64,000 bases of DNA from Saprospiraceae bacterium (GTDB lineage Bacteria; Bacteroidota; Bacteroidia; Chitinophagales; Saprospiraceae), in contig JANQQI010000022.1 of the NCBI GenBank assembly GCA_028285085.1, forward strand, positions 81,998 through 145,997. The letters run 5' to 3'. This document shows, in pieces, positions 43,012 through 51,894 of the stretch. Position 1 is the first letter of the stretch, and every line of letters begins with the position of its first letter. The notes under the pieces were generated by a model. That model ran no database searches and was not told the DNA's origin. It saw only the letters and a list, made by a program, of their open reading frames with translations. The translations under genes and the position numbers were made by a program.

Positions 43012-44178
43012 TTATTCCCCCTTTACCATCATATCTTTTTCACGTTGTCGTTGTTCTCGTTCTTCTTCCAAAATTTGACGTAAGGTTTTCTTATCCAGAG
43101 GGTCGACCTCGTTGATGCCAACGATTTTCAGTTCAGTGCGGCGATTTTCTTGATGTCGGGTTTCGCTACAGGCGCGGCCATCGTCACATACATTCACTAG
43201 CTGGGTCTCTCCATAACCTTTTGCGTAGATATTTTCGGGGGCAATTAAGCCGGAGGCGACAATGTAATCTACCGCTGATTGCGCTCGTTTTTCGGAGAGG
43301 GTGAGATTATAGGCATCCGAGCCGCGGGCGTCTGTATGCGAGCCCAGCTCCACGGTCACGGCAGGATTATCTTTCAGGATAGTGATGAGATGGTCCAGCT
43401 CGCGGGCAGCATCTGGCCGAATCGCCCATTTATTGAAATCATAATAGATATTCTCGAGTGCAAAGGTTTGATTCAACTTCAAAGGCTCTAACTCAATATT
43501 GGCCAGGAAATAGCCGGATTGCAAACCATGATCCATCACATCGACTACACCGGGTTCTACCGTGCCCAGCCCATCAAAACAAAGAATACAATCTTCAACA
43601 TCTACATAGGCCTCGATTCGCTTGTTAAAATAACCGGGACGTCGCACCATGATTGTATAATGATTACCACGTTCGAACGCGAATTTGAAGTTGGGATGTG
43701 GCCAGTTTTTTAATACCAATTCTTCTTTAAAAGTGGTATTGTTAAAGATTTCGATGCGCGCGCTGTCAATTGTGGTCACCAGTGTTTTAGCCGTACGGCG
43801 CGGCTCGGCAATGGTCACATCAAAGATGTAACCCGGTTTGCGCTCAAGTTCAATGATCGGTGTCAGCCGGCTGCCTTTTTTCAGCGCTACGGTTGAGAGC
43901 GGAATGCTTTTGGAGATTCTTAGTTTCTTTTCTGCGATCAATTCATAACTTTTCCCGACCGGAAGATCCAGTAGAAAAACGCCTCGATAGTCAGACAAGG
44001 TCGTTGCTACTATTTTTCTGGAATAGGTATCAATCGCCGTGATTTTGACCTTCTTGATGGGACTACCATTAATGTAATCTTTTACCAAGCCATCGACGGG
44101 AATCTTACGGGACTGGGCCATAAGGCCACTACAAATGAAGAGGGCAAGCAGAGTGAGAGCAACTTTTTGGGTGGGCAT
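43012..44178 (-). CDS. OmpA-family outer-membrane protein
   Basis: A 388-residue protein with a signal peptide (cleavage near LMAQS, about residue 22). A carboxypeptidase-regulatory-like sandwich (25-110, VDGLVKDYINGSPIKKVKI) is followed by a second sandwich (118-230). The OmpA peptidoglycan-binding domain is at about 243-354: IYYDFNKWAIRPDAAREL, ELGSHTDARGSDAYNLTLS, the Cys-containing insertion NVCDDGRACSE and HQENRRTEL. The insertion with two Cys is usual in Bacteroidota. The tail (355-388) is charged. It likely links the outer membrane to peptidoglycan. No partner genes of a T9SS PorE type are close. Confidence 0.9.
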   Translation of the reverse strand: MPTQKVALTLLALFICSGLMAQSRKIPVDGLVKDYINGSPIKKVKITAIDTYSRKIVATTLSDYRGVFLLDLPVGKSYELIAEKKLRISKSIPLSTVALKKGSRLTPIIELERKPGYIFDVTIAEPRRTAKTLVTTIDSARIEIFNNTTFKEELVLKNWPHPNFKFAFERGNHYTIMVRRPGYFNKRIEAYVDVEDCILCFDGLGTVEPGVVDVMDHGLQSGYFLANIELEPLKLNQTFALENIYYDFNKWAIRPDAARELDHLITILKDNPAVTVELGSHTDARGSDAYNLTLSEKRAQSAVDYIVASGLIAPENIYAKGYGETQLVNVCDDGRACSETRHQENRRTELKIVGINEVDPLDKKTLRQILEEEREQRQREKDMMVKGE

Positions 44179-44377
44179 GGGAGTCTGATTTATAAGATAG
44201 TTTATAGTGATTGCTAAGTGTACGGGACCGCGCGAACAGTAAACAGTGTGATATGTGTTACGGATGTATATTAATTTTGTTTAATATTTTAATTGAAACT
44301 TCTCGCGAGAAAAGAGGGCAGTTGTGTTGTTTTTCTATTTGCTGGCTTCAAATCATTAAATTCGCGGCAGAACGGTT

Positions 44378-44385
44378 TATCTTTG
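44378..44385 (+). promoter_or_regulatory. -7 promoter box of the acyltransferase gene
   Basis: TATCTTTG, an exact TAnnTTTG match, 22 nt before the ATG, predicted start near 44392. No TTG at -33. Confidence 0.5.
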
Positions 44386-44406
44386 CACTGAAACTACTAG
44401 GGGACA

Positions 44407-45678
44407 ATGCTATACTATCTGGTCAAATACAGCTCGAAAATTGGATTTCGGGTATTCTTTCGAAAAATTTACTTCCACAACGAAGGAAAAGTTCCTAAAG
44501 GCAAAACCGTCATTTTTGCAGTCAACCATCCTACGGCTTTCATTGATCCGGTGATTGTGCCTTCCTTGATGGGCCCTATTGTGCACTTCGTGGTGCGCGG
44601 CGATATCTTTGTAGGAAAATTCGTCTTGATGATTCTGCGGAGCTTGAAAATGTACCCAATTTTCCGCTTCCGGGATGGCTTTTCGGAGATTCGCCGTAAT
44701 CAGGAATTAATGGACGGCTTGCAAAAAATGCTAGCTGACGGTAAGCATATTCTGATCTTGGCTGAGGGCCAAACTAAGCACGAAAAACGCCTGCGCCCCG
44801 TTCAAAAAGGTACCGCTCGCCTCGCTTTTGATACGATAGAAAAGCATGGCACCTCGGATTTGGCGGTAATGCCGGTTGGGGTGAACTATACTGATTCGGA
44901 TCAATTTCGCTCTCGGGTCATGATTGAATTTGGTGAGCCATTGATTTTATCGGACTACGATGATGTGCGCGCCGAAAATCCGCGTAAAGCGGTTAAACGT
45001 CTCACCGATGATCTGCAGCGCGAGTTGCGCAAGCTCGTGATTCATGTCGAAGATGAAGCAGACGATAAATTAGCCAATGGCCTGCTTGATATTCAGCGCA
45101 ATGATCGACGGGAGACGATCTTTCCGTTACTCACTCCCACCAACGAATTATGGCGGCAAGAGTACCATTGGGTGGAATCGCTCAATGCACGATCTAACGA
45201 AGAAAAGGAGCAACTCAAAATGCTACACGATAGCTACGAAACCATTCTACAATCCCGTGGGGTAGATGACTTGGGCGTCGCCCGAGCGGATACTTATCGA
45301 CCCACCAATAGCTTGTTTATCCTCTTGGGATGGCCACTTTACGCCATCGGTTATTTACTCAATGTATTACCTCTGGCGATGGCTAAACGCCTGGCCGATC
45401 AAAAGGTGAAGAAGATTGAGTTCCATAGCTCCGTACGCTACGGTGCTGGACTAGTCGGTTATCTGTTCTATTGGCTCATTCTGATGGTCGTAGCCGCAAT
45501 CATTGGGACAAAATGGGCTTGGTTGGCTTGGTTGAGTATACCGTTTTTGGGATTTTATGCTTTGCTGTATCGAGATTTTCTGCTGGAGTGGCAAGCCGCG
45601 GCACGTTTTGCGCGTTTGACTCCTAACGAAAAAAACGATATTTTTGAAGCCAGAAAAGCAATGAAATCGGCCCTCTAA
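44407..45678 (+). CDS. PlsC-like phospholipid acyltransferase
   Basis: A 423-residue membrane enzyme. The acyltransferase core (about 15-215) shows AVNHPTAFIDP, where the catalytic His and Asp are spaced by five residues (typical of this subgroup rather than HX4D). The substrate site YPIFRFRDGFSEIRRNQE and LILAEGQTKHEKRLRPVQKG follow. A helical middle (220-300) links to three to four hydrophobic segments (about 302-325, 345-385). It most likely acylates lysophosphatidate or another lysolipid. It heads a two-gene unit with the lipoprotein 28 bp downstream. Confidence 0.88.
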   Translation: MLYYLVKYSSKIGFRVFFRKIYFHNEGKVPKGKTVIFAVNHPTAFIDPVIVPSLMGPIVHFVVRGDIFVGKFVLMILRSLKMYPIFRFRDGFSEIRRNQELMDGLQKMLADGKHILILAEGQTKHEKRLRPVQKGTARLAFDTIEKHGTSDLAVMPVGVNYTDSDQFRSRVMIEFGEPLILSDYDDVRAENPRKAVKRLTDDLQRELRKLVIHVEDEADDKLANGLLDIQRNDRRETIFPLLTPTNELWRQEYHWVESLNARSNEEKEQLKMLHDSYETILQSRGVDDLGVARADTYRPTNSLFILLGWPLYAIGYLLNVLPLAMAKRLADQKVKKIEFHSSVRYGAGLVGYLFYWLILMVVAAIIGTKWAWLAWLSIPFLGFYALLYRDFLLEWQAAARFARLTPNEKNDIFEARKAMKSAL

Positions 45679-45706
45679 TCGCGCGATAACCAGCACGATA
45701 TTAACC

Positions 45707-46234
45707 ATGAACAAATTACTAGCCGTCCTCCTCTGTTATGCTTTTCTAGCCTGTGGCTCTACGGGTAAACTACCTTCTGCGCCGCGTGTTTCCCTGGATT
45801 TTAAGAAACAAGCTCTGGTCATCAATAAACGCCGTATTGATGGTAAAGCACGTTTGTTTGACATTACCAAAGCACTAGGGCGCTACAATCGAACCTATGA
45901 GGTAGGGCCTCACTACGCTTATTTTTACGATCGCTGGGGCATTTTGGTGTTAGAAGATACGGTGAGTCGTAATATCTCCGAAATTCGATTCGAGTATGTC
46001 TTACAGCGGGGGCAGCAAGCTACGGATGGGACTTTTACGGCGGATTTTTTGGTCGGCAAGAAAGATCTTCGTGAATTTGCTTCACCTCTGCTTTTGCAAC
46101 AGCGCTTTCCACAGGCCAATTTTAAGCTCTACCAAAACCTGCTATTACGCAGTGAACTTGAGCGTATGCAAACTGCGGTGATTTATACCGACGAATACGA
46201 TCCAGAGCTAGTCGTTGTGCGTTTCCAACGATAA
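45707..46234 (+). CDS. Small lipoprotein of unknown function
   Basis: 175 residues with lipobox AFLACGS (Cys16). The rest is a soluble, mixed alpha/beta-like domain (KQALVINKRRIDGKARLFDITKALG at about 35-60 and a C-terminal DPELVVVRFQR). I do not recognise the family. It starts 28 bp after the acyltransferase, so it is probably co-transcribed, and its TAA at 46232-46234 directly abuts the stop of the convergent YbbR-like gene at 46235. Confidence 0.7.
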   Translation: MNKLLAVLLCYAFLACGSTGKLPSAPRVSLDFKKQALVINKRRIDGKARLFDITKALGRYNRTYEVGPHYAYFYDRWGILVLEDTVSRNISEIRFEYVLQRGQQATDGTFTADFLVGKKDLREFASPLLLQQRFPQANFKLYQNLLLRSELERMQTAVIYTDEYDPELVVVRFQR

Positions 46235-47224
46235 TTATTGATCAATGGGTAATGGAATTGATAGTGAGTCAAGGGATGTTTCTACGAAAAAGAATTCCAC
46301 GGATTTGGGTTGGTAATTAATGGCGCGAGCGAAGCTCGGTTGTCGACGCAGTTGAATCGGCACGGTATTCTTCTCAGTATTTAAAGGAATCCCTTGCAAG
46401 TCCACTACGAGTTTGAACGAACTACTCTTTATATCATTGAAATGACTGAGGCCGGTAATGCAACTAAGCTTGATCTTGTCGGGGAAAATAACGAGGCTAT
46501 CGGGGGCATTCAGAATTTCTACGGGGACGAAGAGGGATTTCTCGGTAAATTGCTCCACGTTGACTTGCAGAACCACTTCGGCCGGACTCAAATGAATTTG
46601 TGCATTTTTTGGCGTCTGCAAAGCGATTTTATGCGTTCCACTTTCATTCACTTCAACCAATTCCACCAGCTCAGTAGGCCAGCTACTAATAGAATCCACT
46701 TCCGAAAGTGGTCCGGTAATACTGATGCTATCTGGATTAAGCTGTAGCGAATCAATCAGCTGGATTTGCTCGGCGTAACTGATGTCTTGCACCAGCTCGA
46801 CCGGAATTCGTTTTTCGGATTGGTTCTCGATTTGGATAAAAATAAAATCGAAATTGACTTCCGTGACCTGAACATCGGCCAGTATTTGCCGCTGGGCTTT
46901 GTCGATGAGGAGATTAGAGTTGATGGCTTGAGAAGGTAATTCTGCCAGTTCTACCAGAATTTTTCGTTCGCGTTTTTGCAGATTGTTGGAGATCAGATCC
47001 CATCCAGTGCCTTTGATAGTGGCTTCGAGAGTTCGGGGTGGGGGAGAAATGAAGGTTTTGCCAGTTGGGAGTTGATATTGAATACTGAAGGTAGCACCGG
47101 TCCGATATTCTTGAGATAGTTTGACCACTAGCCAAAAAACAAGAGCTATACCGATGCAGGTCATCAATATAGCTCTGTCTGAGTTAAAAAAGGCTCTGAA
47201 ATTAGCTTTTGTTTGATTTTTCAT
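46235..47224 (-). CDS. YbbR/CdaR-like protein
   Basis: A 329-residue protein with an N-terminal membrane anchor (about 16-36, AILMTCIGIALVFWLVVKL). Three YbbR-type beta domains follow; each has the repeating SEK/TPVE-like start (EKRIPVELVQ at about 130, TEKSLFVPVE at about 230). In Firmicutes CdaR controls the c-di-AMP cyclase CdaA; in Bacteroidota the function is unproven, and no cyclase gene is here. The order DUF1573 - yajC - ybbR is conserved in this phylum. Its start overlaps yajC by 23 bp, indicating translational coupling. Confidence 0.85.
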   Translation of the reverse strand: MKNQTKANFRAFFNSDRAILMTCIGIALVFWLVVKLSQEYRTGATFSIQYQLPTGKTFISPPPRTLEATIKGTGWDLISNNLQKRERKILVELAELPSQAINSNLLIDKAQRQILADVQVTEVNFDFIFIQIENQSEKRIPVELVQDISYAEQIQLIDSLQLNPDSISITGPLSEVDSISSWPTELVELVEVNESGTHKIALQTPKNAQIHLSPAEVVLQVNVEQFTEKSLFVPVEILNAPDSLVIFPDKIKLSCITGLSHFNDIKSSSFKLVVDLQGIPLNTEKNTVPIQLRRQPSFARAINYQPKSVEFFFVETSLDSLSIPLPIDQ

Positions 47225-47534
47225 CGCTGTTTTTGCGAATGGCGTCGGTCATCTCCTTGGAGATCGCATTTTTGGTGAATTTAATAAAGGTTTTCGTATC
47301 AACCTGTAAAGTAATAAATTCCCCTTCGATTTTATTAACCTTTCCAACAATTCCACTAGCAGTAACTACTTCCATCCCGCGTTCCAACTCTTCCATAAAA
47401 CGTACTTGCTCATTCTGTTTGCGTCTCTGAGGACGGATGAAAAAGAAGAAAATTACCCCAAAAATTAAGGCCCAAATGATCAGGGTTGAAGTAATATCGG
47501 AGCTAGCTTGTAGAAAAAATGTCAATGTAGTCAT
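47202..47534 (-). CDS. yajC: Preprotein translocase subunit YajC
   Basis: A 110-residue inner-membrane protein accessory to SecDF. One transmembrane segment (about 15-34, TSTLIIWALIFGVIFFFFIRP) is followed by the conserved PQRRKQNEQVRFMEELERGMEVVTASGIVG region, the YajC signature. The middle gene of the unit DUF1573 - yajC - ybbR, 36 bp after the former. Confidence 0.93.
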   Translation of the reverse strand: MTTLTFFLQASSDITSTLIIWALIFGVIFFFFIRPQRRKQNEQVRFMEELERGMEVVTASGIVGKVNKIEGEFITLQVDTKTFIKFTKNAISKEMTDAIRKNSDEKSNKS

Positions 47535-47570
47535 AGTATAGTTGTTAAGCGTTTTTTGTAATTGGTTTTT

Positions 47571-48068
47571 CTATTGCAACGAGCCGTCGGGGGTATCCAC
47601 CATCCCTCTAACGTGGAGTTTTGTACCTGACGGATAAGTATTAGCGAGTATGGTCACTTGCTTATGTTGACGGTTGCTTTTGTTTTTAGTATCAAATTTT
47701 ACTTCAATCTTTCCTTTATCTCCCGGCGGGATTGGATCTTTTGGCCAACTGGGTACTGTACAACCACAGGTCGAGCTGGCATCGGTAATAATCAATGGTG
47801 TTTTACCGGTATTAACAAAATTAAACGTATGGGTGACGATATCGCCTTGTTTGACCGTACCGAAGTTGTATTCCGTATAATCGAACGTCATTTTCGCCAC
47901 GTTCACCGTATCCGTGCCAGACAACGAAACGGGATTGCGTATAATATCACTCACACTATTACCGCCCGGAATAGTTTCGACCTGTTTGCCAGAGCTTTGA
48001 GAAGCATCTTCTCCACATGCACCGAGCAAAAGTATACTGAGACTAATCACTAAATATTTGATACGCAT
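47571..48068 (-). CDS. DUF1573 lipoprotein
   Basis: 165 residues from the ATG at 48068, which gives a lipoprotein signal ending LLLGAC (Cys18). The DUF1573 domain is an Ig-like fold with the conserved YNFGTVKQGDIVTHTFNFVNTG and ITDASSTCGCTVPSWP, including the paired Cys. Such proteins are common in Bacteroidota; their function is not established. First gene of a three-gene unit with yajC. A TACCTTTG -7 box lies at 48106-48099. Confidence 0.88.
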   Translation of the reverse strand: MRIKYLVISLSILLLGACGEDASQSSGKQVETIPGGNSVSDIIRNPVSLSGTDTVNVAKMTFDYTEYNFGTVKQGDIVTHTFNFVNTGKTPLIITDASSTCGCTVPSWPKDPIPPGDKGKIEVKFDTKNKSNRQHKQVTILANTYPSGTKLHVRGMVDTPDGSLQ

Positions 48069-48098
48069 CGTTTTCAAGATTGAATTCAAAGCTGGGCG

Positions 48099-48106
48099 CA
48101 AAGGTA
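48099..48106 (-). promoter_or_regulatory. -7 promoter box of the DUF1573-yajC-ybbR unit
   Basis: TACCTTTG on the minus strand (exact TAnnTTTG), predicted start near 48092, leader about 24 nt. Confidence 0.45.
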
Positions 48107-48266
48107 GTCGTTTTTTTATAATTATCCTTTTTCAAAAAAAGATCACTTGTAACGATTGAAGGACAATCTTATCCCTAATAAGTTCTAACTCTTGAATCTA
48201 AATTTTACCCATCGTAAGGCAAATTCTCTATTTTTACGCGCCAAATCGAAAATAAACCCGACATCA

Positions 48267-50048
48267 ATGGAAAAACATAAATACAACTATGGCATAATTG
48301 GCAACTGCTCTTATCTGGCTTTGGTCGATACAAACGCCAATATAGGATGGTTGTGCTGGCCTCGCTTCGATAGCAGTTTTGTTTTTGGAGGTTTGCTGGA
48401 CGAAGAAGAGGGGGGGCGGTTCAGTATCAGCCCGGAATGGGATAGCTATACCTCTTCCCAATCCTATATCACCAATACGAATATTCTCGAAACGACTTTT
48501 GAATGTGAAGACGGCAGTTTTAAAGTCATTGACTTTGCGCCCCGCTTTGCGCAATATGATCGTTATCACAAGCCTTTGATGTTGGTGCGTAAAATCATTC
48601 CATTGCGTGGCACGCCCCGAGTACGTGTCAGTTGCAATCCTGTCGGCAACTATGGTAAACAACAACCGGATACGATATTTGGCTCCAATCATATCCGCTA
48701 CAACGGATTGGATGCGCCGTTGCGTTTAACGACGAATATTCCGTTGAGCTACGTGGATAAAGAACAAGCTTTTATTCTCAACAAGCCTTATCACTGTGTA
48801 CTGACTTGGGGAGAGCCACTAGAAGCCGCGCTGGAATCTACGGTTGATGAATTCTTGGTGCGAACAACTAAATACTGGCGTAAATGGGTTAAAAATACCT
48901 CCACCGAGCACTTTCGACAGGATGCGGTCATTCGCTCAGCCTTGACCCTCAAACTCCACCAATATCAAGATACGGGAGCGATTATCGCTGCAGCAACGAC
49001 CAGCCTACCGGAATTCCCGGGGAGCGGCCGTACCTGGGATTATCGTTTTTGTTGGCTGCGGGATGCCCATTATACAGTCAAAGCACTTAACGACTTAAGT
49101 CATTTTCGCATCCTGGAGGACTACGGTAATTTTATCGAGAATATCGTACTCAACGAGGATCGTCGCTTTCATCCCTTATACCCGATTACGATTGATCGCG
49201 AGCCAGTGGAAACCATTCTTCCTTTGACTGGTTATCGGGGAGAAGCGCCGGTGCGCGTTGGGAATCAAGCTTACGAACATATCCAAAATGATGTGTACGG
49301 ACAAGTATTGGTGACGCTACTACCATTGTTCTCAGATCGTCGTTTGATTGCTCAAGAGCATACGACTTTGATTGACCTGGTACGTCATTGTTTGAAAATG
49401 GTTGAGGAAACCATGGAAGAACCAGATAATGGGCTTTGGGAGTTTCGCGGTATCTCACAATTGCATTCTTACACCTTCTTGTTCCATTGGGCGGGTAGTC
49501 ATGCGGCGAAGAAAATTGCGATTTCGATAGGCGATGCGAAGTTGCAAGCCCAGGCTGAGGCAATGATTGAGGCGTCTACCAAGATGATTGAAGCCTGTTA
49601 TGACGAGGAGCGTGGCGTGTATACCCAAGCGGTTGGTTCACCCAATCTGGATGCCAGCTTATTGCAACTGATCAATATGGGGTACCTGGATCCGAAATCC
49701 GAACGGGCCCGTCAACACCTAAAAGTGCTCGAAGATGAGCTACGGACCGAATCCGGTCTTTTCTACCGCTATAAACATGTCGATGACTTTGGCGAACCTG
49801 AGTCGACTTTTCTAATTTGTGCCTTCTGGTACGTAGAAGCGCTAGCGCGCATGGATCGACTAGATGAGGCCGTCGACATTTTTGACAATCTTGTTAGCCA
49901 TGCCAACCATTTGGGTTTACTGAGTGAGGATGTACACGAAAAGTCAGGTAGTCAATGGGGGAATTTCCCGCAAACTTACAGCCACGTTGGTTTGATCAAT
50001 GCCGCCTTTACCATTAGTCGTAAATTAGATCATCCTATTTTCCTCTAA
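48267..50048 (+). CDS. Glycoside hydrolase family 15 protein
   Basis: 593 residues from the ATG at 48267 (MEKHKYNYGIIGNCSYLALV). The N-terminal beta-sandwich (1-220; NANIGWLCWPRFDSSFVFG) precedes an (alpha/alpha)6 barrel: GSGRTWDYRFCWLRDAHYT, YRGEAPVRVGNQAYEHIQND, and NFPQTYSHVGLINA at the end. Bacterial relatives are trehalases or glucoamylases. There is no signal peptide, so it acts in the cytoplasm, perhaps on trehalose or internal maltodextrins. Its TAA shares an A with the start of aroK, so the two are co-translated. Confidence 0.88.
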   Translation: MEKHKYNYGIIGNCSYLALVDTNANIGWLCWPRFDSSFVFGGLLDEEEGGRFSISPEWDSYTSSQSYITNTNILETTFECEDGSFKVIDFAPRFAQYDRYHKPLMLVRKIIPLRGTPRVRVSCNPVGNYGKQQPDTIFGSNHIRYNGLDAPLRLTTNIPLSYVDKEQAFILNKPYHCVLTWGEPLEAALESTVDEFLVRTTKYWRKWVKNTSTEHFRQDAVIRSALTLKLHQYQDTGAIIAAATTSLPEFPGSGRTWDYRFCWLRDAHYTVKALNDLSHFRILEDYGNFIENIVLNEDRRFHPLYPITIDREPVETILPLTGYRGEAPVRVGNQAYEHIQNDVYGQVLVTLLPLFSDRRLIAQEHTTLIDLVRHCLKMVEETMEEPDNGLWEFRGISQLHSYTFLFHWAGSHAAKKIAISIGDAKLQAQAEAMIEASTKMIEACYDEERGVYTQAVGSPNLDASLLQLINMGYLDPKSERARQHLKVLEDELRTESGLFYRYKHVDDFGEPESTFLICAFWYVEALARMDRLDEAVDIFDNLVSHANHLGLLSEDVHEKSGSQWGNFPQTYSHVGLINAAFTISRKLDHPIFL

Positions 50049-50551
50049 TGGATCGAAAGATTTTTCTCATTGGCTTTATGGGCGCTGGAAAGACCTACCA
50101 TGGTCAGCGTTTGGCCAATGTCCTTGGGGTGCCATTCATCGATTTGGATGCTATGATCGAAACAGGAGAGGGATCCACCATTTCTGAAATCTTTGCCACT
50201 AAAGGAGAAACGCATTTCCGTATTCTGGAAAGTGAATACCTGCATCGCCTCGCAGCGGTGCCGCAGGCCGTAATCGCCACCGGAGGTGGAACCCCATGTT
50301 TTTTTGAAAATCTGGACTGGATGAAGGCTGCTGGCTTGACGGTGTATTTGAAAACACCGGTTTCGCTGCTGGTGCAACGTCTGGCAAAGCAAAGAGCGCA
50401 GCGACCTTTGTTAGCGAATTTATCGGAAACAGAACTAGAACGTGCTATTGAGGAACGCCTGACAGAACGATTGGCTATTTATGAACAGGCGGAAAGAGTA
50501 GTGGAGCAGCTAGACAACACATTTTCGTTGGCGGAGAGCTTAGCGTTGTAA
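50048..50551 (+). CDS. aroK: Shikimate kinase
   Basis: A 167-residue kinase that phosphorylates shikimate. The P-loop GFMGAGKT is at 9-16, the Asp of FIDLDAMIE binds shikimate, and TGGGTPCF and RPLL(A/N) LID residues are in place. In place of the usual FRxxE there is FRILESE. The gene overlaps the GH15 stop by 1 bp (TAATG), which looks like chance coupling of unrelated functions. It supplies the pathway between DAHP synthase (19449) and the trp operon. A 10-bp hairpin follows. Confidence 0.94.
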   Translation: MDRKIFLIGFMGAGKTYHGQRLANVLGVPFIDLDAMIETGEGSTISEIFATKGETHFRILESEYLHRLAAVPQAVIATGGGTPCFFENLDWMKAAGLTVYLKTPVSLLVQRLAKQRAQRPLLANLSETELERAIEERLTERLAIYEQAERVVEQLDNTFSLAESLAL

Positions 50552-50584
50552 ATACGAGCAACTTTAGAATGAGCTGCTCGTATT
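50551..50584. terminator. Inverted repeat after aroK
   Basis: AATACGAGCA (50551-50560) pairs with TGCTCGTATT (50575-50584), a 10-bp stem between the convergent aroK and rlpA genes. No T-run on either strand, so a weak or structural terminator. Confidence 0.45.
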
Positions 50585-50600
50585 CACAAGGCGTATCAAA

Positions 50601-51593
50601 TTAGTTTTCGGCTAATTCCACTACAAAGCCCTCAATCTTTTTATTCTTCTTTAATTCTCGCTTGTAGCTTTCGGCAGTAGTGCGATCAGCAAAAGGACCA
50701 AGGATGATTTTATACATTGGTTTGCCTTCCGAGCCCTTCTCAACACTCACCAGAATGTTATTAAACCAATTTTCCTGTAATTCAGCAACTTGCTTCATCA
50801 CGTACTCATACTGACTCAAAGAGGCCACCTGAACACCAAAACCAGCACGCTCCGGACGCAAAAGCTGGATTTTGTACAGGTCATAAAGCTGAAAATCTTT
50901 ACCACGGACACGCTTAGCGGTTGTTGTGGTAACGGCAGTTGGAGCAGGAGCAGAAGGCGCTGTAGTCACCGCTGCTGTCGTCGGTTTAACATTAGTTTTA
51001 GGCGCTTTCTTTGTGGCCTTTGCACTTTCTTTTACGATAGCTGGCTGCTTGGGCAGTTCTACCGAACGCGTGCCGTACTCCTCTGGACGCTTTTCTGGTA
51101 CCGTAGCTTCTTTTTTGGGCTCTGGTGTCTTCACTCTTAAGTCATTCAGATCAGAAGAGCTGGTACTCGGCGGGGTCGCTGGCGCGCTTGGTTGTGGAAT
51201 AGCCGCTTCGGAAATGGGCTGATCGGCTGCTTTGTTGATGACCGAAATTTTCACTTCGGCTTTACCATCCGTGATCAGATCCAGCTTTTGGGCAGCAGCT
51301 TTTGAAATATCTACGATACGTCCTTTGATGTAAGGACCACGGTCGTTGATGCGCACATCGACGAATTTCTTATTGTCTAAGCGAGTAACTCGAATAACGG
51401 TTCCGAAACTGAGTGATTTGTGAGCGGCGGTGAATTTTTTCATATCGTAAAGCTCGCCGCTGGCTGTACTTCTTCCCTGAAACTCATCCGCGTAGTAGGA
51501 GGCAATGCCAAATTCTTCACCTTGAGCCTGGAGGCTTTTCGCAGCTAATACACATAAGATTAGTAGTAGCCCTGAGGTCAAATAGTTTCTCAT
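50601..51593 (-). CDS. RlpA-like septal lytic transglycosylase with SPOR domain
   Basis: A 330-residue secreted protein. Signal peptide (cleavage after SLQAQ, about residue 24), then a double-psi beta-barrel RlpA domain (about 27-115, FGIASYYADEFQGRSTASGE, TVIRVTRLDNKKFVDVRINDRGPY). A long Ala/Pro/Thr linker (120-225) leads to a SPOR domain (about 245-328, FGVQVASLSQYEYVM, KIILGPFADRTTAESY) that binds denuded peptidoglycan at division sites. It resembles RlpA, which cleaves glycans lacking stem peptides. It has its own promoter (51624-51654). Confidence 0.9.
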   Translation of the reverse strand: MRNYLTSGLLLILCVLAAKSLQAQGEEFGIASYYADEFQGRSTASGELYDMKKFTAAHKSLSFGTVIRVTRLDNKKFVDVRINDRGPYIKGRIVDISKAAAQKLDLITDGKAEVKISVINKAADQPISEAAIPQPSAPATPPSTSSSDLNDLRVKTPEPKKEATVPEKRPEEYGTRSVELPKQPAIVKESAKATKKAPKTNVKPTTAAVTTAPSAPAPTAVTTTTAKRVRGKDFQLYDLYKIQLLRPERAGFGVQVASLSQYEYVMKQVAELQENWFNNILVSVEKGSEGKPMYKIILGPFADRTTAESYKRELKKNKKIEGFVVELAEN

Positions 51594-51623
51594 AATATCT
51601 TTTTTAGTGAATCATAATATAGT

Positions 51624-51654
51624 CAAAATTAGAAATTTATCCATAACATATCAA
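51624..51654 (-). promoter_or_regulatory. Promoter of the rlpA-like gene
   Basis: On the minus strand TTG (51654-51652), a 20-bp spacer and TAATTTTG (51631-51624), an exact TAnnTTTG box. Predicted start near 51617, leader of about 24 nt. Confidence 0.6.
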
Positions 51655-51702
51655 CCACCTCCCGCATTATTGAAAGGAAGTGTGAACTTATGCTTAGGGA
51701 TT

Positions 51703-51724
51703 TTTGTAATTTTGTAATTACAAA
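51703..51724 (+). promoter_or_regulatory. Palindrome over a -7 box upstream of mnmA
   Basis: TTTGTAATT-TTGT-AATTACAAA, perfect 9-bp arms with a 4-bp spacer, and inside it TAATTTTG (51707-51714), an exact -7 box. It may be a regulated promoter of mnmA, 170 bp upstream of its start. The regulator is unknown. Confidence 0.4.
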
Positions 51725-51894
51725 CAGCTTGCCGAAGGCATCCGTTTGAATAATTCAACACGCAGATCAAACTTCAATAGTGAAGTGTAGATTTCAGCAC
51801 ATTGAATTCTTAATCTGCTTTTAAACTCCAATTACACCAAAATTATTATATCCATTGGAGAGACATCTCTCCTGTAAATCATTTGAAATAATCA

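Larger units (their letters stand above)
51594..51894. other. Divergent intergenic region rlpA / mnmA
   Basis: 301 bp. It contains the rlpA promoter (51624-51654), an inverted repeat overlapping a plus-strand -7 box (51703-51724), and a small stem GGAGAGA/TCTCTCC (51857-51872) 23 nt before the mnmA ATG. No further gene. Confidence 0.5.
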
